Source of the DNA: Micromonospora inaquosa
GTDB lineage: Bacteria > Actinomycetota > Actinomycetes > Mycobacteriales > Micromonosporaceae
Assembly: GCF_003857055.1 (NCBI RefSeq)
Contig: NZ_QGSZ01000228.1
Coordinates: forward strand, 1 to 58,264
DNA: 58,264 nt
Direction of reading: 5' to 3'
Notes under the pieces: model-generated
Told to the model about the DNA's origin: nothing
Seen by the model: only the letters and a program-made list of their open reading frames with translations
Database searches by the model: none
Shown here: one piece after another, positions 8,294 through 20,696 of the stretch
How the letters are laid out: each line of letters opens with the position of its first letter
Numbering within the stretch: the first letter of the stretch is position 1
Position numbers and translations under genes: made by a program

Positions 8294-9145
8294 TCAGCGC
8301 AGCCGGCGGGCGGTGAAACGGGTCGGCGGGTCGGCGATCACGTCCTGCGCCGCGATCAGCTGGATCTCCCGGGTGCCCGCCGCGAGAGTCGCCTCGAGCA
8401 CGGTGTAGACGGAGGCGATGGTGCGTTCCAGCGCTGTCGCGGGCGAGCCGGTCGTCGACAGGTGCGCGAGGTACAGCGCCGCGGTGACGTCGCCGCCACC
8501 GTTCGGGTTGATCGGCAGCAGCGGCGTGGTCACCGCCCAGGCGCCCTCGTCGGAGACGGCCACCACCTCCAGCGAGTCCGGCGGCAGGTCGCCGTGCAGC
8601 ACGCTGGTCACCAGGACGTGCCGTGGCCCGGTCGCGCGCACCACGTCGACCGCGTCGAGCACCTCGGCGAGCGAGTTCGTCGTGCGGCCGGCGAGGAAGT
8701 CCAGCTCGAAGTGGTTCGGCGTGATGATGTCCGCACGGGGTACGACGGTGTCCCGGAGGTACTCCGGAATCCCCGGGCGGACGAACATCCCCCGACCGGC
8801 GTCGCCCATCACCGGGTCGCAGCAGTACACGGCGGCCGGATTGGCCGCCTTCACCCTCGCCACCGCGTCCAGGATCACCGCGCCCACGGCCGGGTCGCCC
8901 TGGTAGCCGGAGAGCACCGCGTCGGCGCTGCCCAGGACCCCACGGTCCTCGATTCCGTTGATCACCTCCGCCACGTCCGCCGCCGGGAGCGTCGGGCCCC
9001 GCCATGCGCCGTACCCGGTGTGGTTGGAGAAGTGCACGGTCAGGACCGGCCAGACCTCGTGCCCGAGGCGTTGCAGCGGAAAGGCCGCCGCCGAGTTGCC
9101 GACGTGACCGTAGGCGACCGACGACTGGATGGACAGGATCTTCAC
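8294..9145 (-). CDS. pdxY: Pyridoxal kinase
   Basis: The GTG at 9145 is chosen because homologues begin with the KILSIQS strand; the open frame continues upstream to 9211 without family similarity. The resulting 283-residue protein shows the PdxY features: SIQSSVAYGHVGNSAAAFPLQRLG at the N-terminus, the HTGYG segment, YCCDPVMGD, the ITPNHFELDFL strand, and the C-terminal NPNGGGDVTAALYLA anion-hole motif of ribokinase-like kinases (GGGD in place of the common GxGD). It phosphorylates pyridoxal, pyridoxine or pyridoxamine with ATP as part of vitamin B6 salvage in the cytoplasm. It stands alone, convergent with the ABM gene. Confidence 0.9.
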   Translation of the reverse strand: MKILSIQSSVAYGHVGNSAAAFPLQRLGHEVWPVLTVHFSNHTGYGAWRGPTLPAADVAEVINGIEDRGVLGSADAVLSGYQGDPAVGAVILDAVARVKAANPAAVYCCDPVMGDAGRGMFVRPGIPEYLRDTVVPRADIITPNHFELDFLAGRTTNSLAEVLDAVDVVRATGPRHVLVTSVLHGDLPPDSLEVVAVSDEGAWAVTTPLLPINPNGGGDVTAALYLAHLSTTGSPATALERTIASVYTVLEATLAAGTREIQLIAAQDVIADPPTRFTARRLR

Positions 9146-9214
9146 CGGTTCATCATCACCACTGCGGCCGGTGCCGCAGGGACGGCCCGCCGTTTCTGTC
9201 GGGTGGCCCACTTG

Positions 9215-9265
9215 GCGTCGCCCCGTCGGGGTCGGGTGACCCGGCCGGCGTCGCCCCGTCGGGAC
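9215..9265. repeat. Short direct repeats GGCGTCGCCCCGTCGGG upstream of pdxY
   Basis: The 17-mer GGCGTCGCCCCGTCGGG occurs twice about 30 bases apart (near 9215 and near 9248) in the space between the pdxY start and the protease terminator. No protein or regulator is suggested by it. Confidence 0.5.
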
Positions 9266-9273
9266 GGCGTGAA

Positions 9274-9307
9274 CGGGCGGCCCGGACCGTGTCGTCCGGG
9301 CCGCCCG
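9274..9307 (-). terminator. Perfect 14-bp hairpin after the protease gene
   Basis: CGGGCGGCCCGGAC (9274-9287) pairs fully with 9294-9307 around a six-base loop, 15 bases beyond the protease stop codon. It lacks a T-tract, as is common for actinobacterial terminators. Confidence 0.75.
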
Positions 9308-9321
9308 AGCGGGGGGTGCGG

Positions 9322-10173
<852 letters not shown>

Positions 10174-10267
10174 TCATCATATTGAGGCACATGGATCTAG
10201 CGGGTCATCCTCTCTGGGTCGTACCACCGGGGCTATGGATCTCGCCCGGCGCGCGGGCGTCCGGTCT

Positions 10268-11284
10268 TCAGCCGCCCCGGGCGCCGGTGCTCTCCCGGCG
10301 GATGAGTTGGAACGGGGTCTGCACGGTCAGCGACCCCGCGACCTCCGCGCCTTCGATGCGAGCGACGAGACGGCGTACCGCGAGACGACCGATCTCCCTC
10401 TTGTCCGGGGCGATCGTGGTGAGGGTCGGGGCACTGAACCGCCCCTCCTCGATGTCGTCGATCCCGACCACCGCGACGTCCTCGGGCACCCGGTGGCCGG
10501 CCTCGGCCAGCGCCCGCAGCGCGCCGATGGCGACCAGGTCGTTGTAACCGAACACCGCGTCCGGCCGGTCACCGAGGGCGAGCAGGTCACGCATGGCCCG
10601 CTTGCCGTCGAGCCGACCGAACGCGTCGGTGCGGGCGACCAACCGCGGTCGGTACGGCAGGCCGGCGGCCGCCAGCGCCTCCCGGTACCCCTGGACCCGC
10701 AGGTGGGCCGACTGCCGGTCACCGCCCTGGGTGGCGCCGATGAACGCTATCCGACGACGGCCGATCGACACGAGATGCCGGATCGCCGCGTGGCTGGCGG
10801 CGACGTTGTCGATGGCGATGTGGTCGTGCGGCACGTCGTAGACGCCCTCGCCGATCAGCACGAGTGGACTGTCGGCGGTGCGGGCCAGCACCTCCTCCCG
10901 GCCGATCCGCACCGGGCTGAGGATCAGGCCGTCGATGACGCGCTGCCGGGAGCCGTCGAGGAGCGCCAACTCCGCGTCCCGGTCCGCGGCGGTGTTCTCC
11001 ATCAGGAGGGTGTAGCCGAGCCCGGCCGCCTCGGAGATGGCGATCTCGGCGAGCTCGGCGAAGTAGGGGTTGGTCAGCTCCGGGACGGCCAGGGCGATCA
11101 GGCCGGTACGACCTCGGCGCAGGTGCCGGGCGCCGAGGTTGGGGCTGTAGCCGAGTTCGTCGATCGCCTGCTGCACCCGTTGTCGGGTCCGCTCCCCCAC
11201 CGGCCGGTAGCCGTTCACCACGTTCGAGACCGTGGCCAGCGAGACACCGGCGCGCTGGGCGATGTCCTTCAGGCTGACGACCAT
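10268..11284 (-). CDS. LacI-family transcriptional regulator, probable repressor of the divergent GH2 gene
   Basis: The start at 11284 puts the HTH at the N-terminus (VSLKDIAQRAGVSLATVSNVVNG), as in the family; a longer opening to 11335 adds unrelated residues. The 338-residue protein has the hinge region (PNLGARHLRRGRTGLIAL) and a periplasmic-binding-protein-like sugar-sensing core (NPYFAELAEIAISEA, DGLILSP, AFIGATQGGDRQSAHLRVQGYREAL, DAVFGYNDLVAIGALRALAEAG, VGIDDIEEGRFSAPTLTTIAPDKREIGRLAV). It is divergent from a GH2/CBM42 enzyme gene, with a perfect palindrome between them, so a role as local repressor released by a sugar ligand is a strong inference. Confidence 0.92.
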   Translation of the reverse strand: MVVSLKDIAQRAGVSLATVSNVVNGYRPVGERTRQRVQQAIDELGYSPNLGARHLRRGRTGLIALAVPELTNPYFAELAEIAISEAAGLGYTLLMENTAADRDAELALLDGSRQRVIDGLILSPVRIGREEVLARTADSPLVLIGEGVYDVPHDHIAIDNVAASHAAIRHLVSIGRRRIAFIGATQGGDRQSAHLRVQGYREALAAAGLPYRPRLVARTDAFGRLDGKRAMRDLLALGDRPDAVFGYNDLVAIGALRALAEAGHRVPEDVAVVGIDDIEEGRFSAPTLTTIAPDKREIGRLAVRRLVARIEGAEVAGSLTVQTPFQLIRRESTGARGG

Positions 11285-11330
11285 CCACCAACCTTTCGCG
11301 AATCCGACCGGCGGGCCGCCGGGCCGACAG

Positions 11331-11354
11331 GGCATTGACGAACAGGCATTGACG
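11331..11354 (+). repeat. Tandem GGCATTGACG pair upstream of the GH2 gene
   Basis: The decamer occurs at 11331-11340 and again at 11345-11354, that is, with a 14-base period. The second copy supplies the -35 hexamer TTGACG (11349-11354) of the GH2 promoter. The duplication may give alternative -35 elements or bind a regulator. Confidence 0.6.
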
Positions 11355-11384
11355 GGACGCCCAGCGCGGCTCTATAACGTTATA
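11349..11384 (+). promoter_or_regulatory. GH2 promoter with overlapping LacI-type operator
   Basis: A -35 TTGACG (11349-11354), an 18-base spacer and a -10 TATAAC (11373-11378) make a good sigma-70-type promoter. The -10 lies inside a perfect 12-bp palindrome TATAACGTTATA (11373-11384), with a central CG as in LacI-family operators. Repressor binding there would block the polymerase. The site lies between the divergent LacI gene and the GH2 gene. Confidence 0.8.
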
Positions 11385-11544
11385 CAGGCGATGACAGATG
11401 TCAATATGCCTGTTGGCCGGTGGAGATCCCACCCGACATCCGTCGCTGACGCCCGTCCCCCGTCAAGGACCACCCGATGCCCACCACCCACGCGCTTCGG
11501 GCCTGGCTGCACCGCCCGCGGCGACTCGCCCCCTCGGAGACGGC

Positions 11545-13899
<2,355 letters not shown>

Positions 13900-14346
13900 C
13901 CCCAGTGCGCTGACCGGGGCGCGCTGACCGCGCGACTCGGGTGATCCACTCGGCTTTTGAAAGTCGCGGTTTCCGGTGCCCGGAGACACCCCGACTTCAT
14001 GAAAGCCGAGTGGATCATGCCCGTCTACCCTGCGGCGTCACTCACCGCCTCGGGGGTCGTTTCCCCGGTCATGAGGGAAATCGGCGAGTCGATTGCACCG
14101 TCCGGCCGGATCGACCTTTCCGGGCAAGGACCGTGCCGCAACTTGCATCCGGCCAGGTCCGCTCGGCTGTTGCAACGCGCAATTAGGCCGATCAATAAAT
14201 AGGCGAAGGTCAATCTTGACTTGTGCGGCTGGCCAGCGCACCGTAAAGAGCCAGAGGCAGATGCGCGCCATTATCGGCCCAGCTGAGATGGATCGCCAAA
14301 TGGAGGCGCTGCCGGTTTTCGCGCCACGTGCATCGGGAGGCTTTCC
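13900..14346. other. Intergenic region between GH2 and P450 genes
   Basis: This 447-base stretch holds one long imperfect inverted repeat (see 13942-14017). The rest shows no convincing gene; short open frames inside it have no family features. The last 12 bases before 14347 contain GGGAGG, the P450 ribosome binding site. Confidence 0.6.
13942..14017. repeat. Intergenic inverted repeat with 16-bp perfect arms (REP/MITE-like)
   Basis: TGATCCACTCGGCTTT (13942-13957) pairs exactly with AAAGCCGAGTGGATCA (14002-14017). The complementarity continues inward imperfectly (GAAAGTCGCGG against CCCCGACTTC). The whole unit is about 76 bases long, lies between genes and could fold into a long cruciform. 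I believe such ATCCACTCGGCTTTC-type elements are dispersed in Micromonospora genomes, but only this copy is visible here. Confidence 0.75.
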
Positions 14347-15639
14347 ATGCGGATGAATCCGTTCAGCAGGGTCTATCTCACTGACCCGGCGAGCATGTGG
14401 CGACGCATTCTCGACGATCCCGACGGGGTGCACTACGCCGAAGATCTGGGTCTGTGGTTGATCAGCAGGCACGCACACGTCCGGCGGGCCCTCGCCGACG
14501 CCGCGACATTCGCCAACGCCCTCACCCTCGCCCCGGTCTACGAGGTGTGCCCACCGGCGCTGAGCGTGATCATGCAGATCGACGCGCCACCCACGACGGC
14601 CGCCGCGGACCCACCGACGCACCCGCGCACCCGCCGGGCACTGCGGGCGACCTTCGCGAACACCGCCGAGCGGGTCGAGGCCGACTACGGGGCGATCGTC
14701 CGGCGCCGGGTCGACCAGTTGGTGTCCCGCCTCGTCGCCCGCCAGGGCGACCAGGTCGACCTGATCCCGGACTTCGCGACCGAGCTGCCCCTGCTGGTGG
14801 TCCTGGACATCCTCGGGGTGCCCGACGCGGACATCGGGCAGATCCGGAGGTGGGCGGACGGCCAGATCGCCCTCATCTGGGGGCAGCCGGACCCGGCCGA
14901 GCAGGTACGCCTGGCGAAGGGCCTGCTGGAGTTCTGGCACTACTGCGAGGAGCTGGTCCGCCAACGGATGGAGAGTGGACACCAGGGCGACGACTTCATC
15001 AGCCGTGCCCTGACGTACCGGGACGACGACGACAGCGTGCTGACGGTGCCCGAGGTGGCGAGCCTTGCCTTCAACCTCCTGGTCGCGGGCCACGAGACCA
15101 CCGCCGGGTTGCTCGCGCACGCTCTCGACCAGGCCCTGTCCACTCCCCAGCGCTGGTCGGCGATCGCTGCGGACCCGGGGCTCGTCCCTGCCTTCGTGGG
15201 CGAGACGCTCCGGTTCGCGCCCGCCATCGACGGCTGGCTCCGGGTGACCACGCGAGAGGTCACCCTGGGAGCGGTGACGATCCCCGCCGGGGCGCGTTGC
15301 CTGCTGTTGATCGGAGCGGCGAACCGGGACCCCGAGGCATTCCATGACCCGGACCGGTTCGACCCACACCGGCCCGATGTGGGCAATCACCTGTCATTCG
15401 GTCACGGTCCACATTTCTGCATCGGTGCGGGATTGGCGCGACTTGAGGCCGGGATCGCCCTCAGCCGGCTCGCCGAAGCCATTCCCGGCCTACGGCTGTC
15501 ACCGGAGCAACATCGCTCATACAAGCCCAATGTCGCGTTTCGCGCTCACCACAGACTGCTCGCGATAGTCGATATCCCGGCGTCCTCAGAGGGGCCGGCG
15601 GCACGAGGTGGCGCGACAGCCGAAGTGCACGCCGGCTGA
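14347..15639 (+). CDS. Cytochrome P450
   Basis: The 430-residue soluble bacterial P450 has all diagnostic motifs: I-helix AGHETT (residues 247-252), K-helix ExxR (Glu286-Thr-Leu-Arg289), the DPDRFDPHR segment, and the heme loop FGHGPHFCIG with Cys358 as the thiolate ligand. GGGAGG 11 bases upstream supports the ATG at 14347. No ferredoxin or reductase gene is adjacent, so redox partners come from elsewhere. Neighbours give no pathway; a role in secondary metabolism or xenobiotic oxidation is possible but not shown. Confidence 0.95.
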   Translation: MRMNPFSRVYLTDPASMWRRILDDPDGVHYAEDLGLWLISRHAHVRRALADAATFANALTLAPVYEVCPPALSVIMQIDAPPTTAAADPPTHPRTRRALRATFANTAERVEADYGAIVRRRVDQLVSRLVARQGDQVDLIPDFATELPLLVVLDILGVPDADIGQIRRWADGQIALIWGQPDPAEQVRLAKGLLEFWHYCEELVRQRMESGHQGDDFISRALTYRDDDDSVLTVPEVASLAFNLLVAGHETTAGLLAHALDQALSTPQRWSAIAADPGLVPAFVGETLRFAPAIDGWLRVTTREVTLGAVTIPAGARCLLLIGAANRDPEAFHDPDRFDPHRPDVGNHLSFGHGPHFCIGAGLARLEAGIALSRLAEAIPGLRLSPEQHRSYKPNVAFRAHHRLLAIVDIPASSEGPAARGGATAEVHAG

Positions 15640-15901
15640 GCGCCGCGAGCGCCAGCGTTGCTGACCTGTGGACGGGTTGAGGGGTGGGATGTGCCGCGTT
15701 GCCCGCTCCACCCGGCGCACCTCGGTGCTCGACGTCGGGTCCGGCACGCACCGTTCGCGCTTTGCCCGACGATCCATGCCGGCGAACGTCTTCACACCCA
15801 TCGCATCCTGGGTTAAGAATTGCTCTCTGTGAATGTTCGGCCCATTAGCCAATCTCGATCTGGCACCCGCTGCTGAATCTCCGTTCCACGAAGGTGAGCG
15901 C

Positions 15902-16384
15902 ATGGAGCACACGTCCCCGTCGAGCTCGGCTCACTCCGCGGCCAGTCAGCGCTTCCGGTGGGAGTTGCGCAACTGCCGCGTGCAACGGGGCCTGACCCAA
16001 CGAGCCCTGGCGGATCTGGTGCGGTTCAGCCGGGAGACGGTCGCGGCGGTCGAGTCGGGCCGCCGGTTCGGCAGCCACGAGTTCGCGCAGCGCTGCGACG
16101 ACGTGCTCGCCACCGGCGGCCGGCTGGCCGCGCTGTGGCCGCAGGTCGCGGCCGAGCAGTTGGCGGCCGACGGTCGCCGGGGCCCGCGCGCGCCGGAACC
16201 GGCTCGGCTGGATCGGCGGGTGCCGCGTCAGCGCGGGCGGCGTGACGCGCGCGACCCAGGCGCCGTCGTGGACGCGATCGACGAGTTGCGGGAACTGATC
16301 GGCCAGGTGCTCAACGGCCAGCCCGAACCGGATGACCCGCAGCGGCGACACCCGCCGGCCGGGCCCCTCGACAACCAGCGCTGA
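15902..16384 (+). CDS. XRE-family helix-turn-helix regulator
   Basis: The start at 15902 follows GAAGGTGAG at good distance; a longer frame from 15833 has no such signal. The 160-residue protein has an N-terminal XRE HTH (about residues 15-75: FRWELRNCRVQRGLTQRALADLVRFSRETVAAVESGRRFGSHEFAQRCDDVL), like the DNA-binding part of actinobacterial XRE/DUF397-partner regulators. The rest is a low-complexity Arg/Pro-rich stretch and a short C-terminal helix (VVDAIDELRELIGQVLNGQ). It may act on the conservon genes downstream; no target site was identified. Confidence 0.8.
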   Translation: MEHTSPSSSAHSAASQRFRWELRNCRVQRGLTQRALADLVRFSRETVAAVESGRRFGSHEFAQRCDDVLATGGRLAALWPQVAAEQLAADGRRGPRAPEPARLDRRVPRQRGRRDARDPGAVVDAIDELRELIGQVLNGQPEPDDPQRRHPPAGPLDNQR

Positions 16385-16562
16385 CCCGACCGATCCGGTA
16401 CGACCGCGCGGCGTCACCGGTCGCTGACGTTGGGTACAGATGCTGGTACGGGCAGTTTGTACCACGGCCAGGTCTGGTCTACGAGCGTCGCTTCCGGCCG
16501 AATGGGACTTGCATTCGGCAACGTGCGGATAGACCGTCATCGACGAGTCGTGGGAGTCAATC

Positions 16563-19028
16563 TTGGCGTCGAGCACCCGGTCCCACGCGGCCAGACCCTA
16601 CCCGACGCGCCGACGCGGTTGGAAGATAGCCGGTCGGATGCGCCTCATCGTCGCAGCCCCGCTCGTCGCCGTGATCGGCTTCGCCGGTCTCGCCCTGACC
16701 GAGAGCGCACGCCAGACGGCCCGCGCCAGCGACCTGCAGCTCCTGGCACAGATCGGCGCCGAGGCCGGCGACCTGGCGTACCGGCTGCAACGCGAACGCA
16801 TCGCCGCCGCCGACCTGCTCACCTACGCCCAGCCGGAGCAGCAGGACGCCTTCGGCGCGGAAATGGCCGCCACTGACGAAGCCGTCGCCCGCTACCGCCG
16901 GCAGCGTGACCGACTGTCCACCGACAACGACGCCAACCCGGCGCTGATGCGGCGCATCGACGCGGCGCTGGACGGCCTCGCCCCGCTGCGCACCCAGGTG
17001 CGCACCGCCACGCACGCGTCGGTGTCGGCGATGACCTTCAGCTACCGCATCGCGATCGCCGACCTCATCAACCTCCGGGAGAACGTCTCCCACGGCGTGG
17101 TGGACGCCCAACTCGCCGACGGGATCCGGGCCTCCGCGGCGCTGTCGAAAACGGCCGAGGCCATCGGTCAGCAGCAGGTGGCCGTGCTGCGCGCCGTCGC
17201 GGGCGGCGAGCTGACGCCGGCCATGCAGCAGGACATCACCGCGGCCCGCACCAGCTACACCGAGTCGAGCCTGTCGTTTCTGGCCCTGGCCCCACCCGCC
17301 TGGAGCCTCTGGTGGGAGCAGGCCGGCACCGGCAAGGAGGCGCTCGCCCTGCAACGGATGCAGGACGAGGTGTCCCGGGCCCAGCCGGGGTCACGGCTGC
17401 AACTGGAGACCGACGCGTGGGTGTCCACCACCCAGACGCGCGCCACCCGCCTGGCCGACCTGCGCGCCCGGGTCGACGCCGCGGTCCGCGACGACGTTCG
17501 GGCCGCGCACGACGACCAGCGTCGTCGGGCCGTGGCCGAGGCGGCCAGCGTCATCCTGGCCCTGATCCTCACCGCGTTGGTGACCTGGGCCGTCGCCCGG
17601 CAGATCACCCGCCGGCTGCGCCGCCTACGGGACGCGGCCAACGCCGTGGCGTTCGAACAGCTCCCCGCCGTGGTGGCCCAACTCCAACAGCCCGGCAGCG
17701 CCACCGTCGACCCACAGAAGCTGGCCCACGAACAGTCCAGTGCCGCCCTCGAACCGTCCAGCGACGACGAGATCGGCGAACTGGGCCAGGCGTTCAACGC
17801 CGTGCACCAGGCCGCCGTGCGGACCGCCGCCGAACAGGCCGTCATGCGCGCCAACACCGCCGACATCTTCATCCACCTGAGCCGCCGCGAACAGCGACTC
17901 GTCGACGCCGTCCTGGCCCAGGTCGACCTGGTCGAGCGGGACGAGACCGATCCCGACCGGCTCGACCAGCTGTACACGCTGGACAACCTGGCGACCCGGA
18001 TGGGCCGGATCAACGCCAGCCTGCTGGTGCTCGGCGGCGTCGGCGTGGGTCGCGTACGCCAACGGGACGTCCCACTGCAACAGGTGCTCCAGGCGGCGCT
18101 GTCCCAGATCGAGCACTACGCACGGGTCCGGCTCGGCATGATCGACGGGGATGTCGCAGTGGCCGCCAAGACCGTCGACGAGGTCGTGCACCTGCTCGCC
18201 GAACTCATGGACAACGCCACGACGTACTCGCCGCCGGGCAGTGAGACCTGGGTGAGCGGCCGGAGCCTGGGTGACCGCGTGATCGTGCAGATCAGCGACG
18301 AGGGTGTGGGGCTGTCCGCCCAGCGGATGCAGCAGCTCAACGAGCTGCTGGCCCGCCCACCGGCCATCGACGTGGCCGCCGTACGGGCGATGGGTCTGGT
18401 CGTGGTGGGCCAGCTCGCGGCTCGGCTGGGCGCCACCGTGCAACTGCGACGCGGCCCCCGACGCGGCATCCTCGCCGAGGCGACTCTGCCCGCGGCGATC
18501 ATCCGGTCCCTGCCACCGGAGGAGTACCTCCTCGCACCCGGCCGGCTGTCACGACGGGCGGCGCGGACGCCCAGCCCCCCGCCGCCGTACCAGCCGCGTC
18601 CCGAACCCACCGCCGGACGCCCGACGGCCGCGCGGACCCTGCCGGCGGCGCCGGTGTTCCGGCCGGCTCCACCACCCCCGGACCGGGGTGACGCGCCCAC
18701 CGAGGAGCTCCTCATCTTCGAACAGGTCAACCACTGGTTCCAGAACGACGTCACCGACGACCAGAACGGCCAGCAGTGGTCCAGCCCCGCCGACGACGCC
18801 TGGCGTACGGCCGCGCAGGCGCACACCCCCGAGGTCGCCACGACCACCAACTCCGGCCTGCCCAAACGCCAGCCGCAACGACACCTCGTGCCCGGCGGTG
18901 TGACAGTGCCCCAGCAGCAGCAACGGTCCGAGTACCGCGACCCGGCGCAGGTGGCGACCGCGATGGCCGCGTACGCGCGGGGTGTGGCGAACCGACGGCG
19001 CACCCCGATCAACCTCGGCAACAAATGA
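16563..19028 (+). CDS. Conservon-type sensor histidine kinase with nitrate/nitrite-sensing-like domain (CvnA-like)
   Basis: The TTG at 16563 follows GTGGGAG; an internal ATG at 16638 is an alternative. The 821-residue protein has a membrane segment at about 27-46, an extracellular helical NIT-like domain (about 47-320), a second membrane segment (about 325-345), a HAMP-like region, the [22 protein letters not shown] dimerisation helix and an HATPase_c domain ([13 protein letters not shown]-box, SDEGVGL G1, [15 protein letters not shown]2). The pattern LDHLATRM that normally carries the phospho-acceptor His reads LDNLATRM with Asn475. The C-terminal 200 residues are Pro-rich and disordered. 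It is followed by the roadblock gene, as in conservons, but the DUF742 and GTPase genes are absent. Confidence 0.9.
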   Translation: MASSTRSHAARPYPTRRRGWKIAGRMRLIVAAPLVAVIGFAGLALTESARQTARASDLQLLAQIGAEAGDLAYRLQRERIAAADLLTYAQPEQQDAFGAEMAATDEAVARYRRQRDRLSTDNDANPALMRRIDAALDGLAPLRTQVRTATHASVSAMTFSYRIAIADLINLRENVSHGVVDAQLADGIRASAALSKTAEAIGQQQVAVLRAVAGGELTPAMQQDITAARTSYTESSLSFLALAPPAWSLWWEQAGTGKEALALQRMQDEVSRAQPGSRLQLETDAWVSTTQTRATRLADLRARVDAAVRDDVRAAHDDQRRRAVAEAASVILALILTALVTWAVARQITRRLRRLRDAANAVAFEQLPAVVAQLQQPGSATVDPQKLAHEQSSAALEPSSDDEIGELGQAFNAVHQAAVRTAAEQAVMRANTADIFIHLSRREQRLVDAVLAQVDLVERDETDPDRLDQLYTLDNLATRMGRINASLLVLGGVGVGRVRQRDVPLQQVLQAALSQIEHYARVRLGMIDGDVAVAAKTVDEVVHLLAELMDNATTYSPPGSETWVSGRSLGDRVIVQISDEGVGLSAQRMQQLNELLARPPAIDVAAVRAMGLVVVGQLAARLGATVQLRRGPRRGILAEATLPAAIIRSLPPEEYLLAPGRLSRRAARTPSPPPPYQPRPEPTAGRPTAARTLPAAPVFRPAPPPPDRGDAPTEELLIFEQVNHWFQNDVTDDQNGQQWSSPADDAWRTAAQAHTPEVATTTNSGLPKRQPQRHLVPGGVTVPQQQQRSEYRDPAQVATAMAAYARGVANRRRTPINLGNK

Positions 19029-19044
19029 CGGGACAGGAGAGCAC

Positions 19045-19449
19045 GTGACCGACCAACAGGATCTCGGCTGGCTGCTGGACAACTTCGCGGCGCGCGCGAC
19101 CGAGGTCAGCCACGCGATCGCCATCTCCAGCGACGGCCTCATGGTGGCCGCCACCCGCGACCTGCCACCGGACCGGGCCGACCAGTTGGCCGCCACGGGT
19201 AGCGGGCTGGTCAGCCTGCTGCGAGGGGCGGCGGCCTTCTTCGACGCCGGCGCGGTGATCTCCAATGTCACGCAGCTCGAGGGCGGCTTCATGTTCTCGA
19301 TGGCCTTCAACGACGGCGCCTCGCTGCTGGTGCTCGCCGCCCCCGAGTGTGACGTGGGCAAGGTCTCCTACGAGATGACCGAGCTGGCCAACCGCATCGG
19401 GGACGCACTGACCCCCGCCGCCCGAGCGGCGCTCGCCCGCAGCCGCTGA
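19045..19449 (+). CDS. Roadblock/LC7 domain protein (CvnB-like)
   Basis: The GTG at 19045 is preceded by GGACAGGAG. The 134-residue protein is the roadblock/LC7 fold typical of conservons: DLGWLLDNFAARATEVSHAIAISSDGLMVAATRDLPPDRADQLAA, then GGGFMFSMAF-like strand residues (EGGFMFSMAFNDGASLLVLAAPECDVGKVSYEM). Such proteins usually partner a sensor kinase and regulate a small GTPase. Here it directly follows the kinase gene by 16 bases, but the next gene is an ABC binding protein, not DUF742. Confidence 0.92.
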   Translation: MTDQQDLGWLLDNFAARATEVSHAIAISSDGLMVAATRDLPPDRADQLAATGSGLVSLLRGAAAFFDAGAVISNVTQLEGGFMFSMAFNDGASLLVLAAPECDVGKVSYEMTELANRIGDALTPAARAALARSR

Positions 19450-19502
19450 CCATCCCGGCGCCCCCACGCCGGAGCACCCTTCCCTTTCCTCTGGAGTTGG
19501 AC

Positions 19503-20696
19503 ATGCCTCTCACCACCCCGTGGCGCAGCCGTGCCCTCACCGCCGCGCTGCTCGCGACCGTGCTGACCACCAGCACGGCCTGCGGTGACGACGCGCCGGG
19601 CACGAGCGCCGGCGGCTCGATAAAGATCGGCCTGCTCGCGTCGCTGTCCGGGACGTACCAGGCGGTCGGTACGGAGATTCGCGACGGCTTCCAGCTCTAC
19701 CTGGACACCCACGACGGCAAGTTGGGCGGCCGGCAGGTCGACCTCGTCGTCGCGGACGAGGGCAACGGCGCCCAGACCGCGGTCCCGGCGGCGACCAAAC
19801 TACTCAAGCAGGACCGGGTGTCCGCGCTCACCGGCATCGTCGGAGGCGGTTCGGTCGCCGGCGTCACCCCGGTGCTCAACGAGACCAAGGTGCCACTGGT
19901 CGGCTCCAACGGCCGGCCGGAGCTCAAGGACGTGTCCCGGATCTGGCACACCTCGTACCTCTCCGACGAGCCCGGGGCGGCGATCGCCCAGCACGTGCGG
20001 GACAACGTGAAGGGCTCCGTCTACGCGATCGGCCCGGACTACCAGGGCGGTTGGGACGAGCTGCGCGGCTTCACCGACGCGTTCGACAAGATCGGTGGGA
20101 AGCTCGCCAACCCCGACGGCAAGACGACCTTCACGCCGTTCCCGGCCACCACCAACTTCCTCCCCTACTTCGCCCGCATCAAGGCCTCGGGCGCGGCGGC
20201 CGTCTACACCTTCTACGCCGGCAGCGCCGCCGTCGACTTCGTCAAGCAGTACGCGCAGTCCGAGATCAAGGACATCCCGTTGTACGCGGCCGGTTTCCTC
20301 ACCGAGGGCGGCGTGCTCAACGCGCAGGGCGAGGCCGCCCGGGACATCTACTCGGTGCTCAACTACTCGCCCGACCTGGACAACGCGGAGAATCGCGCCT
20401 TCGTGGCCGCGTGGAAGGCGAAGCACGACGGTTCACCGACGACTTACGCGCTCGCCTCGTACGACGCGGCGGCGGTGCTGGACCGGGCGATCGGCGCCGC
20501 CGGAAGCGACCCGACCCCCGAGGCCATCAACACGGCCATCGGCCAACTCGGCCAGATCGCCAGCCCGCGCGGCACCTGGCAGTTCTCCACCACCACACAC
20601 TCCCCGGTGCAGAAGTGGTACCTGCGGCAGGTCCGCCAGGACGGTCGGGCCCTGTCCAACACCGTCGTGGGCGACCTCGCGACCGTCGGCCGGTGA
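19503..20696 (+). CDS. Substrate-binding lipoprotein of a Liv-type ABC importer
   Basis: The ATG at 19503 lies six bases after GGAG. The 397-residue protein has a lipoprotein signal (TPWRSRALTAALLATVLTTSTAC; Cys about 26) and a type I periplasmic-binding fold: IKIGLLASLSGTYQAVGTEIRDGFQLYLD, VDLVVADEGNGAQTAVPAATKLL, ALTGIVGGGSVAGVTPVLNETKVPLVGSN, SSVYAIG-like strand and ALASYDAAAVLDRAI. It would capture branched-chain amino acids, amides, urea or aromatic acids outside the membrane; the ligand cannot be fixed by reading. It is followed by two permease and two ATPase genes in one operon. Confidence 0.9.
   Translation: MPLTTPWRSRALTAALLATVLTTSTACGDDAPGTSAGGSIKIGLLASLSGTYQAVGTEIRDGFQLYLDTHDGKLGGRQVDLVVADEGNGAQTAVPAATKLLKQDRVSALTGIVGGGSVAGVTPVLNETKVPLVGSNGRPELKDVSRIWHTSYLSDEPGAAIAQHVRDNVKGSVYAIGPDYQGGWDELRGFTDAFDKIGGKLANPDGKTTFTPFPATTNFLPYFARIKASGAAAVYTFYAGSAAVDFVKQYAQSEIKDIPLYAAGFLTEGGVLNAQGEAARDIYSVLNYSPDLDNAENRAFVAAWKAKHDGSPTTYALASYDAAAVLDRAIGAAGSDPTPEAINTAIGQLGQIASPRGTWQFSTTTHSPVQKWYLRQVRQDGRALSNTVVGDLATVGR

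Noticed and set aside
13941..14202. Two overlapping short frames (about 81 codons each) at the intergenic palindrome
   Set aside because: They are formed by the inverted repeat itself; no ribosome binding site, and no similarity to a protein family was seen.
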